6,737 nucleotides of DNA from an uncultured Blautia sp. (GTDB taxonomy: Bacteria; Bacillota; Clostridia; Lachnospirales; Lachnospiraceae): assembly GCA_900765525.1 (NCBI GenBank), contig CAAFRY010000186.1, forward strand, positions 1 through 6,737. Direction: 5' to 3'. The position numbers and the translations under genes are program-made. The notes beneath the pieces were generated by a model. That model made no database searches, was not told the origin of the DNA, and saw nothing but the letters and a program-made list of their open reading frames with translations. Position 1 is the first letter of the stretch. The number at the start of each line of letters is the position of its first letter. Positions 1 through 6,683 of this stretch are shown one piece after another.

Positions 1-44
1 AAGATACGGAGAATTTTTTGGGAGCCAGAGGACAGGAAAGGCGG

Positions 45-73
45 TTGACATGGAAAAAGAAACGAGTTAAATT
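45..73 (+). promoter_or_regulatory. Candidate sigma-A promoter of the MarR-ABC operon
   Basis: A perfect -35 hexamer TTGACA lies at 45-50. After a 17-base spacer there is TAAATT at 68-73, which matches TATAAT at 4 of 6 positions; TTAAAT at 67-72 with a 16-base spacer is equally good. Transcription would start near 80, just before the inverted repeat at 82-106, leaving a leader of about 50 bases. The -35 is strong but the -10 is mediocre. The elements may also overlap the end of an upstream reading frame, so the call is moderate. Confidence 0.5.
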
Positions 74-81
74 GTTTCTGA

Positions 82-106
82 TAAAAGTTTTTAGTAGTAA
101 CTTTTA
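82..106. promoter_or_regulatory. Probable MarR operator (25-bp inverted repeat)
   Basis: TAAAAGTT at 82-89 is the exact reverse complement of AACTTTTA at 99-106, with a 9-base centre. The symmetry axis is base 94, and bases 92-93 and 95-96 also pair across it. The repeat sits between the candidate promoter and the ribosome binding site of the first MarR gene. MarR dimers are known to bind AT-rich palindromes of this kind in their own promoters, so autorepression is the natural reading. The assignment to this regulator is inferred from position; no copy of the repeat was noticed elsewhere in the window. Confidence 0.55.
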
Positions 107-129
107 ATAGAAAATAAAAAGGAGCGATT

Positions 130-585
130 ATGGAATATGAAGAATTAGCAGAAAAATTTTGCAGACTGAATTATCTGCAGGGTACCAGAATCCAAATGGC
201 AGAAAAACCCTTGTCAGCTCCTGGAGAGAGGGCCGTATTGTTATGTATTTATAAAATGCACGAAAAAAATAAAAAGGCCTTGCCCGGAGAACTGACCAGG
301 GAATTGGGCGTTTCCTTCAGTAGGATGACGAATATCCTGAATGCTTTGGAAAAGAAGGGATATATCCACAGGCAGCATGATTCTGTAGATAGAAGGCGAG
401 TCTACGTTTCCCTTACTCCTGTAGGAGAGACTTATATACAGAGTAAGTATTGGGAAGGCGTAGAAAATTTCAGACGGCTTTTTCAGCAGTTGGGCCAGAG
501 GGATGCGGAGGAATATTACAGGATTTCTGCACGGATTCATGAAATTTGCGAAGAATGGGAAGACAAGAAAAGAAGGGAGAGATGA
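130..585 (+). CDS. MarR-family transcriptional regulator (first copy)
   Basis: This is a 151-residue winged helix-turn-helix regulator, the usual length for MarR proteins, which act as cytoplasmic DNA-binding dimers that release DNA when they bind a small phenolic or drug-like ligand. An N-terminal dimerisation helix is followed by the HTH at about residues 50-76 (PGELTRELGVSFSRMTNIL) and the beta-wing with the family's D-x-R-R signature at D87-R90, then VYVSLTPVG. The C-terminal helices (about 100-145) would complete the dimer interface, and the tail is very basic. The ATG is preceded by AGGAG at 120-124, five bases away. Only six bases separate its stop from the ABC gene, and the end of its coding region supplies that gene's ribosome binding site. 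It is probably the repressor of the operon, acting at the 82-106 palindrome. The ligand cannot be predicted. Confidence 0.93.
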   Translation: MEYEELAEKFCRLNYLQGTRIQMAEKPLSAPGERAVLLCIYKMHEKNKKALPGELTRELGVSFSRMTNILNALEKKGYIHRQHDSVDRRRVYVSLTPVGETYIQSKYWEGVENFRRLFQQLGQRDAEEYYRISARIHEICEEWEDKKRRER

Positions 586-591
586 GAACCC

Positions 592-2349
592 ATGTTTAAA
601 ATACTGAAATATATGGAGAAAAAAGACTGGATGGTGTTTCTGGCCAGCATTGTCTTTATTGTTTTTCAGGTTTTTCTGGACCTGAAGCTGCCGGACTACA
701 TGTCGGAAATTACCACGCTGGTGGAAACCCAGGGCAGCCAGATGAGCCAGGTGTTTGCAGCGGGAGGAAAGATGCTTCTCTGCTCTCTGGGCAGTATGAT
801 TTCCTCTGTGGGTGTGATGGTACTGGCAGCCAGGATGGCCTCTGATTTCGGCGCTCATTTGAGGGAACTTCAGTACGACCAGGTGGAGGCTTTTTCTATG
901 GGAGAGATTAACCGATTTTCTACAGCAAGCCTGATTACACGTTCCACCAATGATATTACACAAATTCAGATGTTTGTGGCTATGGGACTGGAGGTTATGG
1001 TAAAGGCTCCCATCACCGGAATCTGGGCAGTTACGAAAATTGCAGGAAAAGGTACGGAATGGTCTATAGCTACGGCTGTCTGTGTGGTCATCCTGCTGCT
1101 TTTAATCTGTATCATAGTAATTTTTGCTATTCCAAAATTCAGGAATATTCAGTGGCTCACGGACAATATTAACCGTATTACCAGAGAACACCTTACAGGA
1201 CTTAAGGTTGTGCGGGCTTATAATGCAGAAGAGTACCAGGAGAAAAAATTCGGAAAAGCCAACGATGAGCTGACAGGAAATAACCTGTATGCTTTCCGGG
1301 TTATGGGAATCCTTATGCCGGGTATGCAGGCTATCATGAATGGATTGACCCTGGCTATCTACTGGATAGGCGCCTATATGCTTAACGGAGCTGTTGCGAC
1401 AGATAAAATAGGGATTTTCTCCAACATGGTAGTCTTTGTCAACTATGCAATGCAGGTTGTTATGGCATTTATGTCTCTGTCTATGATTTTGATGATGATG
1501 CCCAGGGTTACAGTTGCGGCTAACCGTGTGATAGAGGTTATTGAGACTAAGCTTTCCATCCATGACGGAAAACGAACAGAAGCACCCGGGGAAAAAGAGG
1601 GAGAAGTGGAATTTCGCAATGTCAGCTTTAAATATCCGGACGCTTCAGAGTATGTGCTGGAGAATATCAGCTTTAAAGCAAAAAAGGGGGAGACAGTGGC
1701 CTTTATCGGTTCTACGGGAAGCGGTAAAAGTACACTGATTAATCTGGTGCCCCGCTTCTATGACGCCACGGAAGGACAGGTTCTGATAGACGGAGCGGAC
1801 GTAAAGGAATATACTCTGCAGGCGCTCCACGACAAATTTGGCTATGTACCCCAGACCGCCGTGATATTTTCCGGAACTGTGGAATCCAACGTAGCTTACG
1901 GGGACAATGGCAAGGATACCTACAGCAGGGAGGACGTGGAAAAAGCTGTGGAGATTGCCCAGGCAAAAGAATTCGTAGAAAAGCTGCCGGGAACCTATGA
2001 AGGACAGACAGCACAAAACGGTTCCAACCTGTCAGGTGGCCAGAAACAAAGACTTTCCATTGCTCGTGCAGTGTGCAGAAAACCGGAATTTTATATATTT
2101 GATGATTCTTTCTCTGCTCTGGACTATAAGACCGACCGTGCGGTGCGCTCAGCGCTGAAAAAAGAGACCGGAAATGCAACCACGCTGATTGTGGCCCAGC
2201 GAATAGGGACCATTATGGATGCTGACAAAATTATTGTACTCCATGAGGGTAAGATGGCCGGCATGGGAACTCATAAGGAATTACTGAAAAATTGTAAGGA
2301 ATATCAGGAGATTGCCTTATCACAGCTTTCAAAGGAGGAACTTGCGTAA
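592..2349 (+). CDS. ABC exporter half-transporter, degenerate-site subunit
   Basis: This 585-residue protein is a fused permease and ATPase of the type I (ABCB-like) exporter fold. Hydrophobic segments span about residues 14-30, 60-80, 128-180 and 240-305, with a coupling-helix region at about 113-126 (SLITRSTNDITQIQ). The ATPase domain has Walker A GSTGSGKST at 373-381, Q-loop Q421, a canonical signature LSGGQKQR at 480-487, Walker B ending in D504, and D-loop SALD at 508-511. Two catalytic positions are changed: D505 stands where the catalytic Glu should be, and Q536 (VAQR) replaces the H-loop His. In TM287 of the Thermotoga TM287/288 exporter the same two changes mark the subunit that does not hydrolyse ATP at its own Walker site. 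The stop overlaps the next ATG by one base (TAATG), which favours coupled, equal synthesis of both subunits. The substrate is unknown, with drugs or other hydrophobic toxins most likely. Confidence 0.94.
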   Translation: MFKILKYMEKKDWMVFLASIVFIVFQVFLDLKLPDYMSEITTLVETQGSQMSQVFAAGGKMLLCSLGSMISSVGVMVLAARMASDFGAHLRELQYDQVEAFSMGEINRFSTASLITRSTNDITQIQMFVAMGLEVMVKAPITGIWAVTKIAGKGTEWSIATAVCVVILLLLICIIVIFAIPKFRNIQWLTDNINRITREHLTGLKVVRAYNAEEYQEKKFGKANDELTGNNLYAFRVMGILMPGMQAIMNGLTLAIYWIGAYMLNGAVATDKIGIFSNMVVFVNYAMQVVMAFMSLSMILMMMPRVTVAANRVIEVIETKLSIHDGKRTEAPGEKEGEVEFRNVSFKYPDASEYVLENISFKAKKGETVAFIGSTGSGKSTLINLVPRFYDATEGQVLIDGADVKEYTLQALHDKFGYVPQTAVIFSGTVESNVAYGDNGKDTYSREDVEKAVEIAQAKEFVEKLPGTYEGQTAQNGSNLSGGQKQRLSIARAVCRKPEFYIFDDSFSALDYKTDRAVRSALKKETGNATTLIVAQRIGTIMDADKIIVLHEGKMAGMGTHKELLKNCKEYQEIALSQLSKEELA

Positions 2350-4181
2350 TGGAAAATAAGGAAAACAACAGCCGGAATAATGCTGCCGTCCGCCCCGCAG
2401 GGCCCAGAGGCCGGGGAGGCGGAGAAAAACCTAAGAATTTTAAGAAAAGCTTTAAACAATTGATTATGTACTGTAAACCGGAATGGGTCCTTTTGGTTGT
2501 GGCAATTATCTGTGCCGTGGGAGGCGCTATTCTGAATCTTCAGGGGCCGGGACGTCTCAGTGATATTACGGATACCATAACAGAGGGTCTTCAGACCGGT
2601 ATTGATATGGATAAGCTGACAGGCATGTTTGGAGCTTTGATTGCCATCTATGTATGTGCTATGATTCTCAGTTATTTACAGGCCTTCATTATGTCAACGG
2701 TAACCCAGGGGCTGTCAAATCGTATGAGAAAGGATGTTTCCCGGAAAATTAACCGGGTGCCCATGGGATTCTTTAATAAGATTTCTTATGGAGACATACT
2801 GAGCCGTGTGACAAATGACGTGGATACTATCGGGCAGACGCTGAACCAGAGCGTAGCTACATTGGTTTCTTCTCTTACCATGTTTTTAGGCGCATTGCTT
2901 ATGATGCTGCTGACTAACGTGTGGATGACTCTGGCGGCTGTGGCCGCAGCTTTGCTTGGCTTTGGGGTCATGATATTTATCGTCGGGAAATCCCAGAAAT
3001 ATTTCATGCAGCAGCAGAGAAATTTGGGCGCTATAAACGGCCATGTGGAGGAAATCTATTCCGGCCATAATGTGGTAAAGGTTTACAATGGAGAGAAAAA
3101 GGCGAAACAGGAGTTTCGCAGAATAAATGAAGAACTGAGAGACAGTGCCTTTAAATCTCAGATGCTTTCCGGATTGATGAGACCTATCATGGTAGCAATC
3201 GGAAATCTGGGTTATGTTGCGGTGTGCGTAGTGGGTGCAGCTCTGGCCATGAACGGAAAAGTATCCTTCGGAGTCATCGTAGCTTTTATGCTTTATGTGC
3301 GTCAGTTTACACAGCCCCTTCAACAGTTTGCCCAGGGAACTACTAACCTGCAGTCTGCCGCTGCTGCCAGCGAGCGTGTCTTTGAATTTCTGGATGCAGA
3401 AGAGATGGAGCAGGAGGTGCGAAAGACAAAAAGGCTGGAAAAGGCCAAAGGACAGGTGGAATTCAGCCATGTTCGTTTTGCCTATGACCAGGAAAAGGGA
3501 GACATTATCCATGATTTTTCCGCAAAAGTGGAACCGGGACAGAAGATTGCTATTGTAGGTCCTACAGGCGCCGGAAAATCTACGCTTGTAAACCTGTTAA
3601 TGCGGTTCTTTGAGATTAACGGAGGTTCTATTTCTATAGACGGAATCCCTATTCAAGAGATGACCAGGGAGAATGTCCATGACCAGTTCTGTATGGTGCT
3701 TCAGGATACCTGGATATTCCAGGGAACCATCCGGGAGAATATTGTTTATTGCAAGGAGGGAGTAACAGACCGGCAGGTTGAAGAGGCATGTAAGGCTGTT
3801 GGACTGCATCACTTTATCCAGACTCTGCCCAATGGCTATGATACCGTACTGGGAGATGAGATGAGTCTGTCAGCAGGACAGAAACAGCAGATTACCATTG
3901 CCAGAGCTATGGTCCAGGATGCACCAATGCTGATTCTGGACGAAGCGACAAGTTCTATTGATACAAGAACAGAGTTGATTATCCAAAATGCTATGGACTC
4001 ACTTATGCAAGGAAGAACCTCATTTGTCATTGCACACCGTCTGTCCACTATCAAAAATGCAGATTTAATTCTGGTACTGAAGGATGGAGATATTATTGAG
4101 AGCGGAAATCATGAGGAACTGATGAAAAAGGATGGCTTTTATGCTGATTTGTATAATAGCCAGTTTGCCCAGGCATCCTAA
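2349..4181 (+). CDS. ABC exporter half-transporter, catalytic-site subunit
   Basis: This 610-residue type I exporter half-transporter is the partner of the preceding gene. An unusual N-terminal tail of about 35 residues is rich in Arg, Gly and Pro and basic (RPAGPRGRGGGEKPKNF at 15-31). The membrane domain follows, with hydrophobic segments near 46-64, 93-117, 168-212 and 278-315 and a coupling region at 150-163 (ILSRVTNDVDTIGQ). The ATPase domain has Walker A GPTGAGKST at 404-412, Q-loop Q452, Walker B LILDE with catalytic E532, D-loop SSID at 535-538 and H-loop H563. The signature is changed to LSAGQKQQ (507-514) from LSGGQ-x-QR. In the heterodimer, this Walker A/B would pair with the intact LSGGQ of the other subunit to form the hydrolysing site, while its own LSAGQ would face the degenerate site. 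AAAGGAGG at 2331-2338, inside the upstream gene, is the ribosome binding site. Confidence 0.94.
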   Translation: MENKENNSRNNAAVRPAGPRGRGGGEKPKNFKKSFKQLIMYCKPEWVLLVVAIICAVGGAILNLQGPGRLSDITDTITEGLQTGIDMDKLTGMFGALIAIYVCAMILSYLQAFIMSTVTQGLSNRMRKDVSRKINRVPMGFFNKISYGDILSRVTNDVDTIGQTLNQSVATLVSSLTMFLGALLMMLLTNVWMTLAAVAAALLGFGVMIFIVGKSQKYFMQQQRNLGAINGHVEEIYSGHNVVKVYNGEKKAKQEFRRINEELRDSAFKSQMLSGLMRPIMVAIGNLGYVAVCVVGAALAMNGKVSFGVIVAFMLYVRQFTQPLQQFAQGTTNLQSAAAASERVFEFLDAEEMEQEVRKTKRLEKAKGQVEFSHVRFAYDQEKGDIIHDFSAKVEPGQKIAIVGPTGAGKSTLVNLLMRFFEINGGSISIDGIPIQEMTRENVHDQFCMVLQDTWIFQGTIRENIVYCKEGVTDRQVEEACKAVGLHHFIQTLPNGYDTVLGDEMSLSAGQKQQITIARAMVQDAPMLILDEATSSIDTRTELIIQNAMDSLMQGRTSFVIAHRLSTIKNADLILVLKDGDIIESGNHEELMKKDGFYADLYNSQFAQAS

Positions 4182-4199
4182 AAGGGAGGTATCAGAAAG

Positions 4200-4796
4200 A
4201 TGAAATCACTGGCCATTGAACGGGAATTTGGAAGCGGAGGAAGAGAAATAGGAAGGCTTGTGGCCAAGTTGGCCGGGATTCCCTGCTATGACGGAGAACT
4301 TTTGATTAAGGAGGCAGAGTCCAGAGGGGTATCCCTGGACCTGTTGAAGGAGTATGATGAACAAAAAGCGGGCAGTATTTTGTATAATATTGCATTGTTT
4401 GCCAATTATCATCAGGATGTAAAGCAGGACAGAATATATGAGGCTTGTTTCGGGTTGCAGGATACTATCAAACAGTTAGAACTACAGGGTCCCTGTGTGT
4501 TGATAGGCAGATGTTCTACGGAGGTACTGCGGGGAAATGACAGAGTAGTGCGGGCCTATTTTTATTCTTCAGAAGAAGAAAAGAAGCTGGAAAGAATCAT
4601 GCGTACGGAAGGGGTCTCCCGCACAGAAGCAAAAAATCTTATGGAAAGAAAAGATAACCAGAGGAAAGGGTACTTTAAATTCTGGACGCAGAAAAACTGG
4701 TCAGACAGAAGAAACTATGATATGGAGTTGAATACTGGGTTATTCTCTCCGGAAAAGTGTGCAAAAATTTTGATTTGCGCCATGGAGCAGCAGTAA
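4200..4796 (+). CDS. Cytidylate kinase-like family protein
   Basis: This 198-residue protein is a P-loop nucleotide-kinase-like member of the AAK6/cytidylate kinase-like family. The N-terminus has GSGGREIG at 11-18, a modified P-loop with Arg where ordinary kinases have the Walker Lys. IPCYDGELL at 27-35 follows, with D31 in the likely substrate position, then an IGRC segment at 102-105. A basic lid-like region at about 150-172 (RKDNQRK, WSDRRNYD) and a short C-terminal helix complete it. Members of this family are common in Clostridia and are usually annotated only by similarity to Cmk; the true substrate is not established. AGGGAGG at 4183-4189, ten bases before the ATG, is a good ribosome binding site. 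The gap to the ABC gene is 18 bases, and the stop codon directly abuts the next start. It is clearly co-transcribed with the exporter, but a role in transport or sensing is speculative. Confidence 0.85.
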   Translation: MKSLAIEREFGSGGREIGRLVAKLAGIPCYDGELLIKEAESRGVSLDLLKEYDEQKAGSILYNIALFANYHQDVKQDRIYEACFGLQDTIKQLELQGPCVLIGRCSTEVLRGNDRVVRAYFYSSEEEKKLERIMRTEGVSRTEAKNLMERKDNQRKGYFKFWTQKNWSDRRNYDMELNTGLFSPEKCAKILICAMEQQ

Positions 4797-5261
4797 ATGA
4801 GAAATATGGAAGAAAGAACTCTCATAGAGGAGAAAATACAGGATTTGGTTCTCCGTATTTCCCACTTGTATTACCGGGACAGATTTACGGAATCTAAGGA
4901 AACAGGCACATATCCTGGTCAGAATTCTATTATCATGGCTCTTTCACAGAAAGATGGTATGACACAAAGAGAAATCTGCCAGATGGAAAGCCTCAGGCCT
5001 TCCACTGTAAATGTATCGGTAAACAGATTGGAAGGCCTTGGTCTGGTGGAGAAACGTACAGATGAAAAAGATAGCAGGAAAAAGAAAATCTACCTGACCC
5101 CGGCAGGAAAAAATGCAGCCCGTAAAGCGCAAGCCTGCCGACAGCGTAAGGCCAATACTGCTCTGCAAGGCATTTCGGAAAGCGAGAGAATTCTACTGAA
5201 ACGTATGCTGGAGCAAATACTCAGAAATATGGAGGGCAAAAATTGTAAAGAGGAAAAGTAA
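4797..5261 (+). CDS. MarR-family transcriptional regulator (second copy)
   Basis: This 154-residue MarR protein is clearly different from the one at the start of the operon. The first helix region is followed by a P-G-Q motif at 40-42, typical of the MarR dimer helix junction. The HTH spans about 55-80 (MTQREICQMESLRPSTVNV), and the wing has D89-S93 and R94-K97 followed by IYLTPAG. The C-terminus is strongly charged (about 105-154). The start at 4797 immediately follows the TAA of the kinase-like gene with no gap, so translation is probably coupled. A weak GGAG at 4784-4787 lies nine bases upstream. An in-frame ATG at 4806 is possible but sits 18 bases from that site. It could control the exporter gene just downstream, which has its own promoter candidate, or act with the first MarR protein. 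Its target is unknown. Confidence 0.9.
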   Translation: MRNMEERTLIEEKIQDLVLRISHLYYRDRFTESKETGTYPGQNSIIMALSQKDGMTQREICQMESLRPSTVNVSVNRLEGLGLVEKRTDEKDSRKKKIYLTPAGKNAARKAQACRQRKANTALQGISESERILLKRMLEQILRNMEGKNCKEEK

Positions 5262-5328
5262 AGCTTTCATGGCAGAGGTACAAAATTTCAGACTTTGCCA
5301 GAAGAGGCTTTCGGGGTTCTGCCGGGTA

Positions 5329-5337
5329 TGCTACAAT
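5329..5337 (+). promoter_or_regulatory. Extended -10 promoter candidate for the ArAE-type exporter
   Basis: TGCTACAAT is an extended -10 element (TG-n-TACAAT, with the hexamer 5/6 to consensus at 5332-5337). The -35 region at the right distance (TTTCGG, 5309-5314) is poor, as often seen with extended -10 promoters. Transcription would begin near 5343, giving a leader of about 24 bases that includes the ribosome binding site at 5353-5358. Read-through from the upstream operon remains possible, since no terminator is visible between 5262 and 5366. Confidence 0.45.
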
Positions 5338-5352
5338 GGAAGGAAAGAATGC

Positions 5353-5358
5353 AGGAGG
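5353..5358 (+). promoter_or_regulatory. Ribosome binding site fixing the exporter start at 5367
   Basis: AGGAGG lies eight bases before ATG 5367, within AGGAGGAG. The upstream in-frame starts TTG 5295, ATG 5328 and ATG 5349 lack a comparable site. TTG 5295 and ATG 5328 also lie before the likely transcription start near 5343. The site therefore decides in favour of 5367. Confidence 0.75.
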
Positions 5359-5366
5359 AGAATTCC

Positions 5367-6407
5367 ATGGGCCATAGGAAACGGAAAGCGGTAAAAATAG
5401 TTTTGGTGTCTGTGAAAATCGGCATAGGAGCCAGTCTGGCTATCTATATTGCCGAGCAGCTTCACCTTCAATTCCATGCTTCAGCAGGCATTATTGCCCT
5501 GCTGTCTATACTGACCACAAAATGGGGGACCCTGAAGCTGTCTCTGTTGCGGCTTGCCACTTTTGTTTTGTCAGCAGCAGCCTGCTGGCTGATTTTTCAG
5601 TTTATCCAGGGAGACTGGATTGGTTTCGGGATTTTCCTGTTTTTCCTCATAGGAAGCTGCGAGTGGCTGGACCTTAGAAGCACAGTGTCTGTAAATGCAG
5701 TAATAGCCACCCATTTTCTCACCACCCAGAATTTTTCTTTAGGGTTTGTTATCAATGAATTTCTTCTGGTGGTCATCGGAGTAACCATAGCTTTTCTTCT
5801 GAATCTTTTCCAGGGCAATGCCAGCCACCGAAAAGCTATCATAGAAAACATGCGTTATACGGAGCAGCAGCTCCAGGAAATTTTGGAAAAGCTGGCCCGC
5901 TATCTTTCCGGAGAAACGCTGGAAGGAAGTGTGTGGGAGGAAATTATTGTATTGGAAAAAAAGCTGAAAACCTTTACGGAAGAGGCTTATGAGTATCAGA
6001 ATAATACCTGGCATTTTCATCCGGCTTATTATATTGACTATTTTGAAATGCGTACCAAGCAGTACAATGTGCTTCACAATCTCCATTACGAAATCAAGAA
6101 AATCAGGACCATGCCCCGGCAGGCTGCCGTAGTAGCGGATTACATCCGCTATGTAAAAGGCTATGTCACTGAGATGAATAAACCTGAAGCCCAGATAGAG
6201 CGGCTGCACCAGACTGTGGAGGACATGAAAAAAGAGGACCTTCCGGGAACCTGGGAGGAATTCGAGGGAAAAGCAAAGATGTACCATATCATGATGGACT
6301 TAGAAGAGTTTCTTATTTTTAAGAAGCGTTTCGTAGAAGCGCTGAATGAGAAGCAGCTGCGTATTTACTGGAAGGCGAACCATCGGGAGGATTGCCGGGA
6401 GGGGTGA
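5367..6407 (+). CDS. Aromatic acid exporter (ArAE_1/DUF939) family membrane protein
   Basis: From ATG 5367 this is a 346-residue protein. A short basic N-terminus (GHRKRKAVK) leads into a membrane half with hydrophobic stretches at about 11-30, 37-51, 60-80, 84-99, 106-118 and 126-147. The charged C-terminal half (about 150-346) is helical, with heptad-like segments at 160-205, and is probably cytoplasmic. This two-part layout, and segments such as HASAGIIALLSI near the second membrane helix, fit the ArAE_1 (DUF939) family, related to FUSC/AaeB-type exporters of aromatic acids. Bacillus homologues are largely uncharacterised, so the transport function is inferred from family membership. The open frame extends upstream to TTG 5295, but the ribosome binding site and the family N-terminus support 5367. 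Its place after a MarR gene suits an efflux or stress role; MarR proteins often sense phenolic acids. Confidence 0.85.
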   Translation: MGHRKRKAVKIVLVSVKIGIGASLAIYIAEQLHLQFHASAGIIALLSILTTKWGTLKLSLLRLATFVLSAAACWLIFQFIQGDWIGFGIFLFFLIGSCEWLDLRSTVSVNAVIATHFLTTQNFSLGFVINEFLLVVIGVTIAFLLNLFQGNASHRKAIIENMRYTEQQLQEILEKLARYLSGETLEGSVWEEIIVLEKKLKTFTEEAYEYQNNTWHFHPAYYIDYFEMRTKQYNVLHNLHYEIKKIRTMPRQAAVVADYIRYVKGYVTEMNKPEAQIERLHQTVEDMKKEDLPGTWEEFEGKAKMYHIMMDLEEFLIFKKRFVEALNEKQLRIYWKANHREDCREG

Positions 6408-6414
6408 ACAGTCG

Positions 6415-6436
6415 ATAGTCAAAATATAGTCAAAAT
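6415..6436. repeat. Perfect 11-bp tandem duplication
   Basis: ATAGTCAAAAT occurs twice back to back (6415-6425 and 6426-6436). It starts eight bases after the exporter stop and lies within an inverted repeat whose outer arms are CGATAGTC (6413-6420) and GACTGTCG (6441-6448). The 11-base period is about one helical turn, so a protein could bind both copies on one face of the DNA. Replication slippage is the simpler origin. Confidence 0.7.
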
Positions 6437-6471
6437 AGCAGACTGTCGTTTAGCGCCGTAATTAAACAATA

Positions 6472-6498
6472 AGGAGCTGGCGGAAAATGATAGCTCTT
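6472..6498 (+). repeat. Hairpin covering an AGGAG site
   Basis: AGGAGCTG (6472-6479) pairs with TAGCTCTT (6491-6498) over eight positions, two of them G-U in plus-strand RNA, around an 11-base loop. The left arm contains AGGAG, and an ATG follows at 6487 inside the loop. If transcribed, the fold would hide this ribosome binding site. Confidence 0.4.
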
Positions 6499-6502
6499 AA
6501 AC

Positions 6503-6540
6503 AGGGGCAGATGTGACTGGCAGGAGTCATGTCTGCCCTT
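6503..6540 (+). repeat. Strong 16-bp hairpin, terminator-like but without a U tract
   Basis: Bases 6503-6518 pair with 6525-6540 at all 16 positions in plus-strand RNA, including three G-U pairs, with a GGCAGG loop (6519-6524). It is the most stable fold visible in the window. It is followed by CGCTGCAG instead of a run of T, so it is not a classic intrinsic terminator. It could protect the 3' end of the exporter mRNA or be a stem of a larger RNA. The minus-strand version has three A-C mismatches. Confidence 0.65.
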
Positions 6541-6589
6541 CGCTGCAGTATAGACGAATAGAGGGATGAAAGGCAGAGATATGATAAAG

Positions 6590-6604
6590 AAAGCGGGGCT
6601 TTTT
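6590..6604 (+). terminator. Weak intrinsic terminator candidate
   Basis: AAAGC (6590-6594), a GGG loop, GC (6598-6599) and five T (6600-6604) form a short hairpin in which the U tract also forms part of the stem. Extending outward adds a G-U and an A-U pair. Only two G-C pairs support it, so it is a weak candidate for ending the exporter transcript. Confidence 0.3.
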
Positions 6605-6646
6605 GCCTGGTGATTACGGTCATAAATAAGGTGAAGGAAGCAGAAA

Positions 6647-6660
6647 GCCAGTGTACTGGC
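6647..6660. repeat. Short perfect inverted repeat
   Basis: GCCAGT and ACTGGC are separated by GT. In RNA this would form a five-pair stem with a UGUA loop. It is nested inside the possible 6616-6623/6679-6685 pairing. On its own it could equally be a protein-binding site. Confidence 0.5.
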
Positions 6661-6683
6661 ACGTTCATTTTCAGCATAATGAC

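Noticed and set aside
1..107. C-terminal end of an upstream plus-strand gene
   Set aside because: All three plus frames are open from the window start, with stops at 46-48, 68-70 and 105-107. None of the tails of 15 to 34 residues is recognisable. The frame ending at 70 (ending VDMEKETS) is the most protein-like, but there is too little to call it.
241..963. Long minus-strand frame opposite the first MarR and ABC genes
   Set aside because: It is a shadow of two well-supported plus-strand genes, with low-complexity His/Ser/Gln-rich translation and no domain. The same applies to the other antisense frames across the ABC genes.
5271..5323. GGCAGA/TCTGCC inverted repeat (5271-5276, 5318-5323) as an operator for the second MarR
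   Set aside because: The arms are only six bases and lie about 40 bases apart, too far for a MarR dimer site. The CAGAA/TTCTG pair at 5299-5303 and 5317-5321 is also too short to trust.
6566..6613. Small plus-strand ORF of 15 codons (MKGRDMIKKAGLFAW)
   Set aside because: GAGGG directly touches the ATG, leaving no spacing, and the frame overlaps the terminator-like hairpin. No support beyond an open frame.
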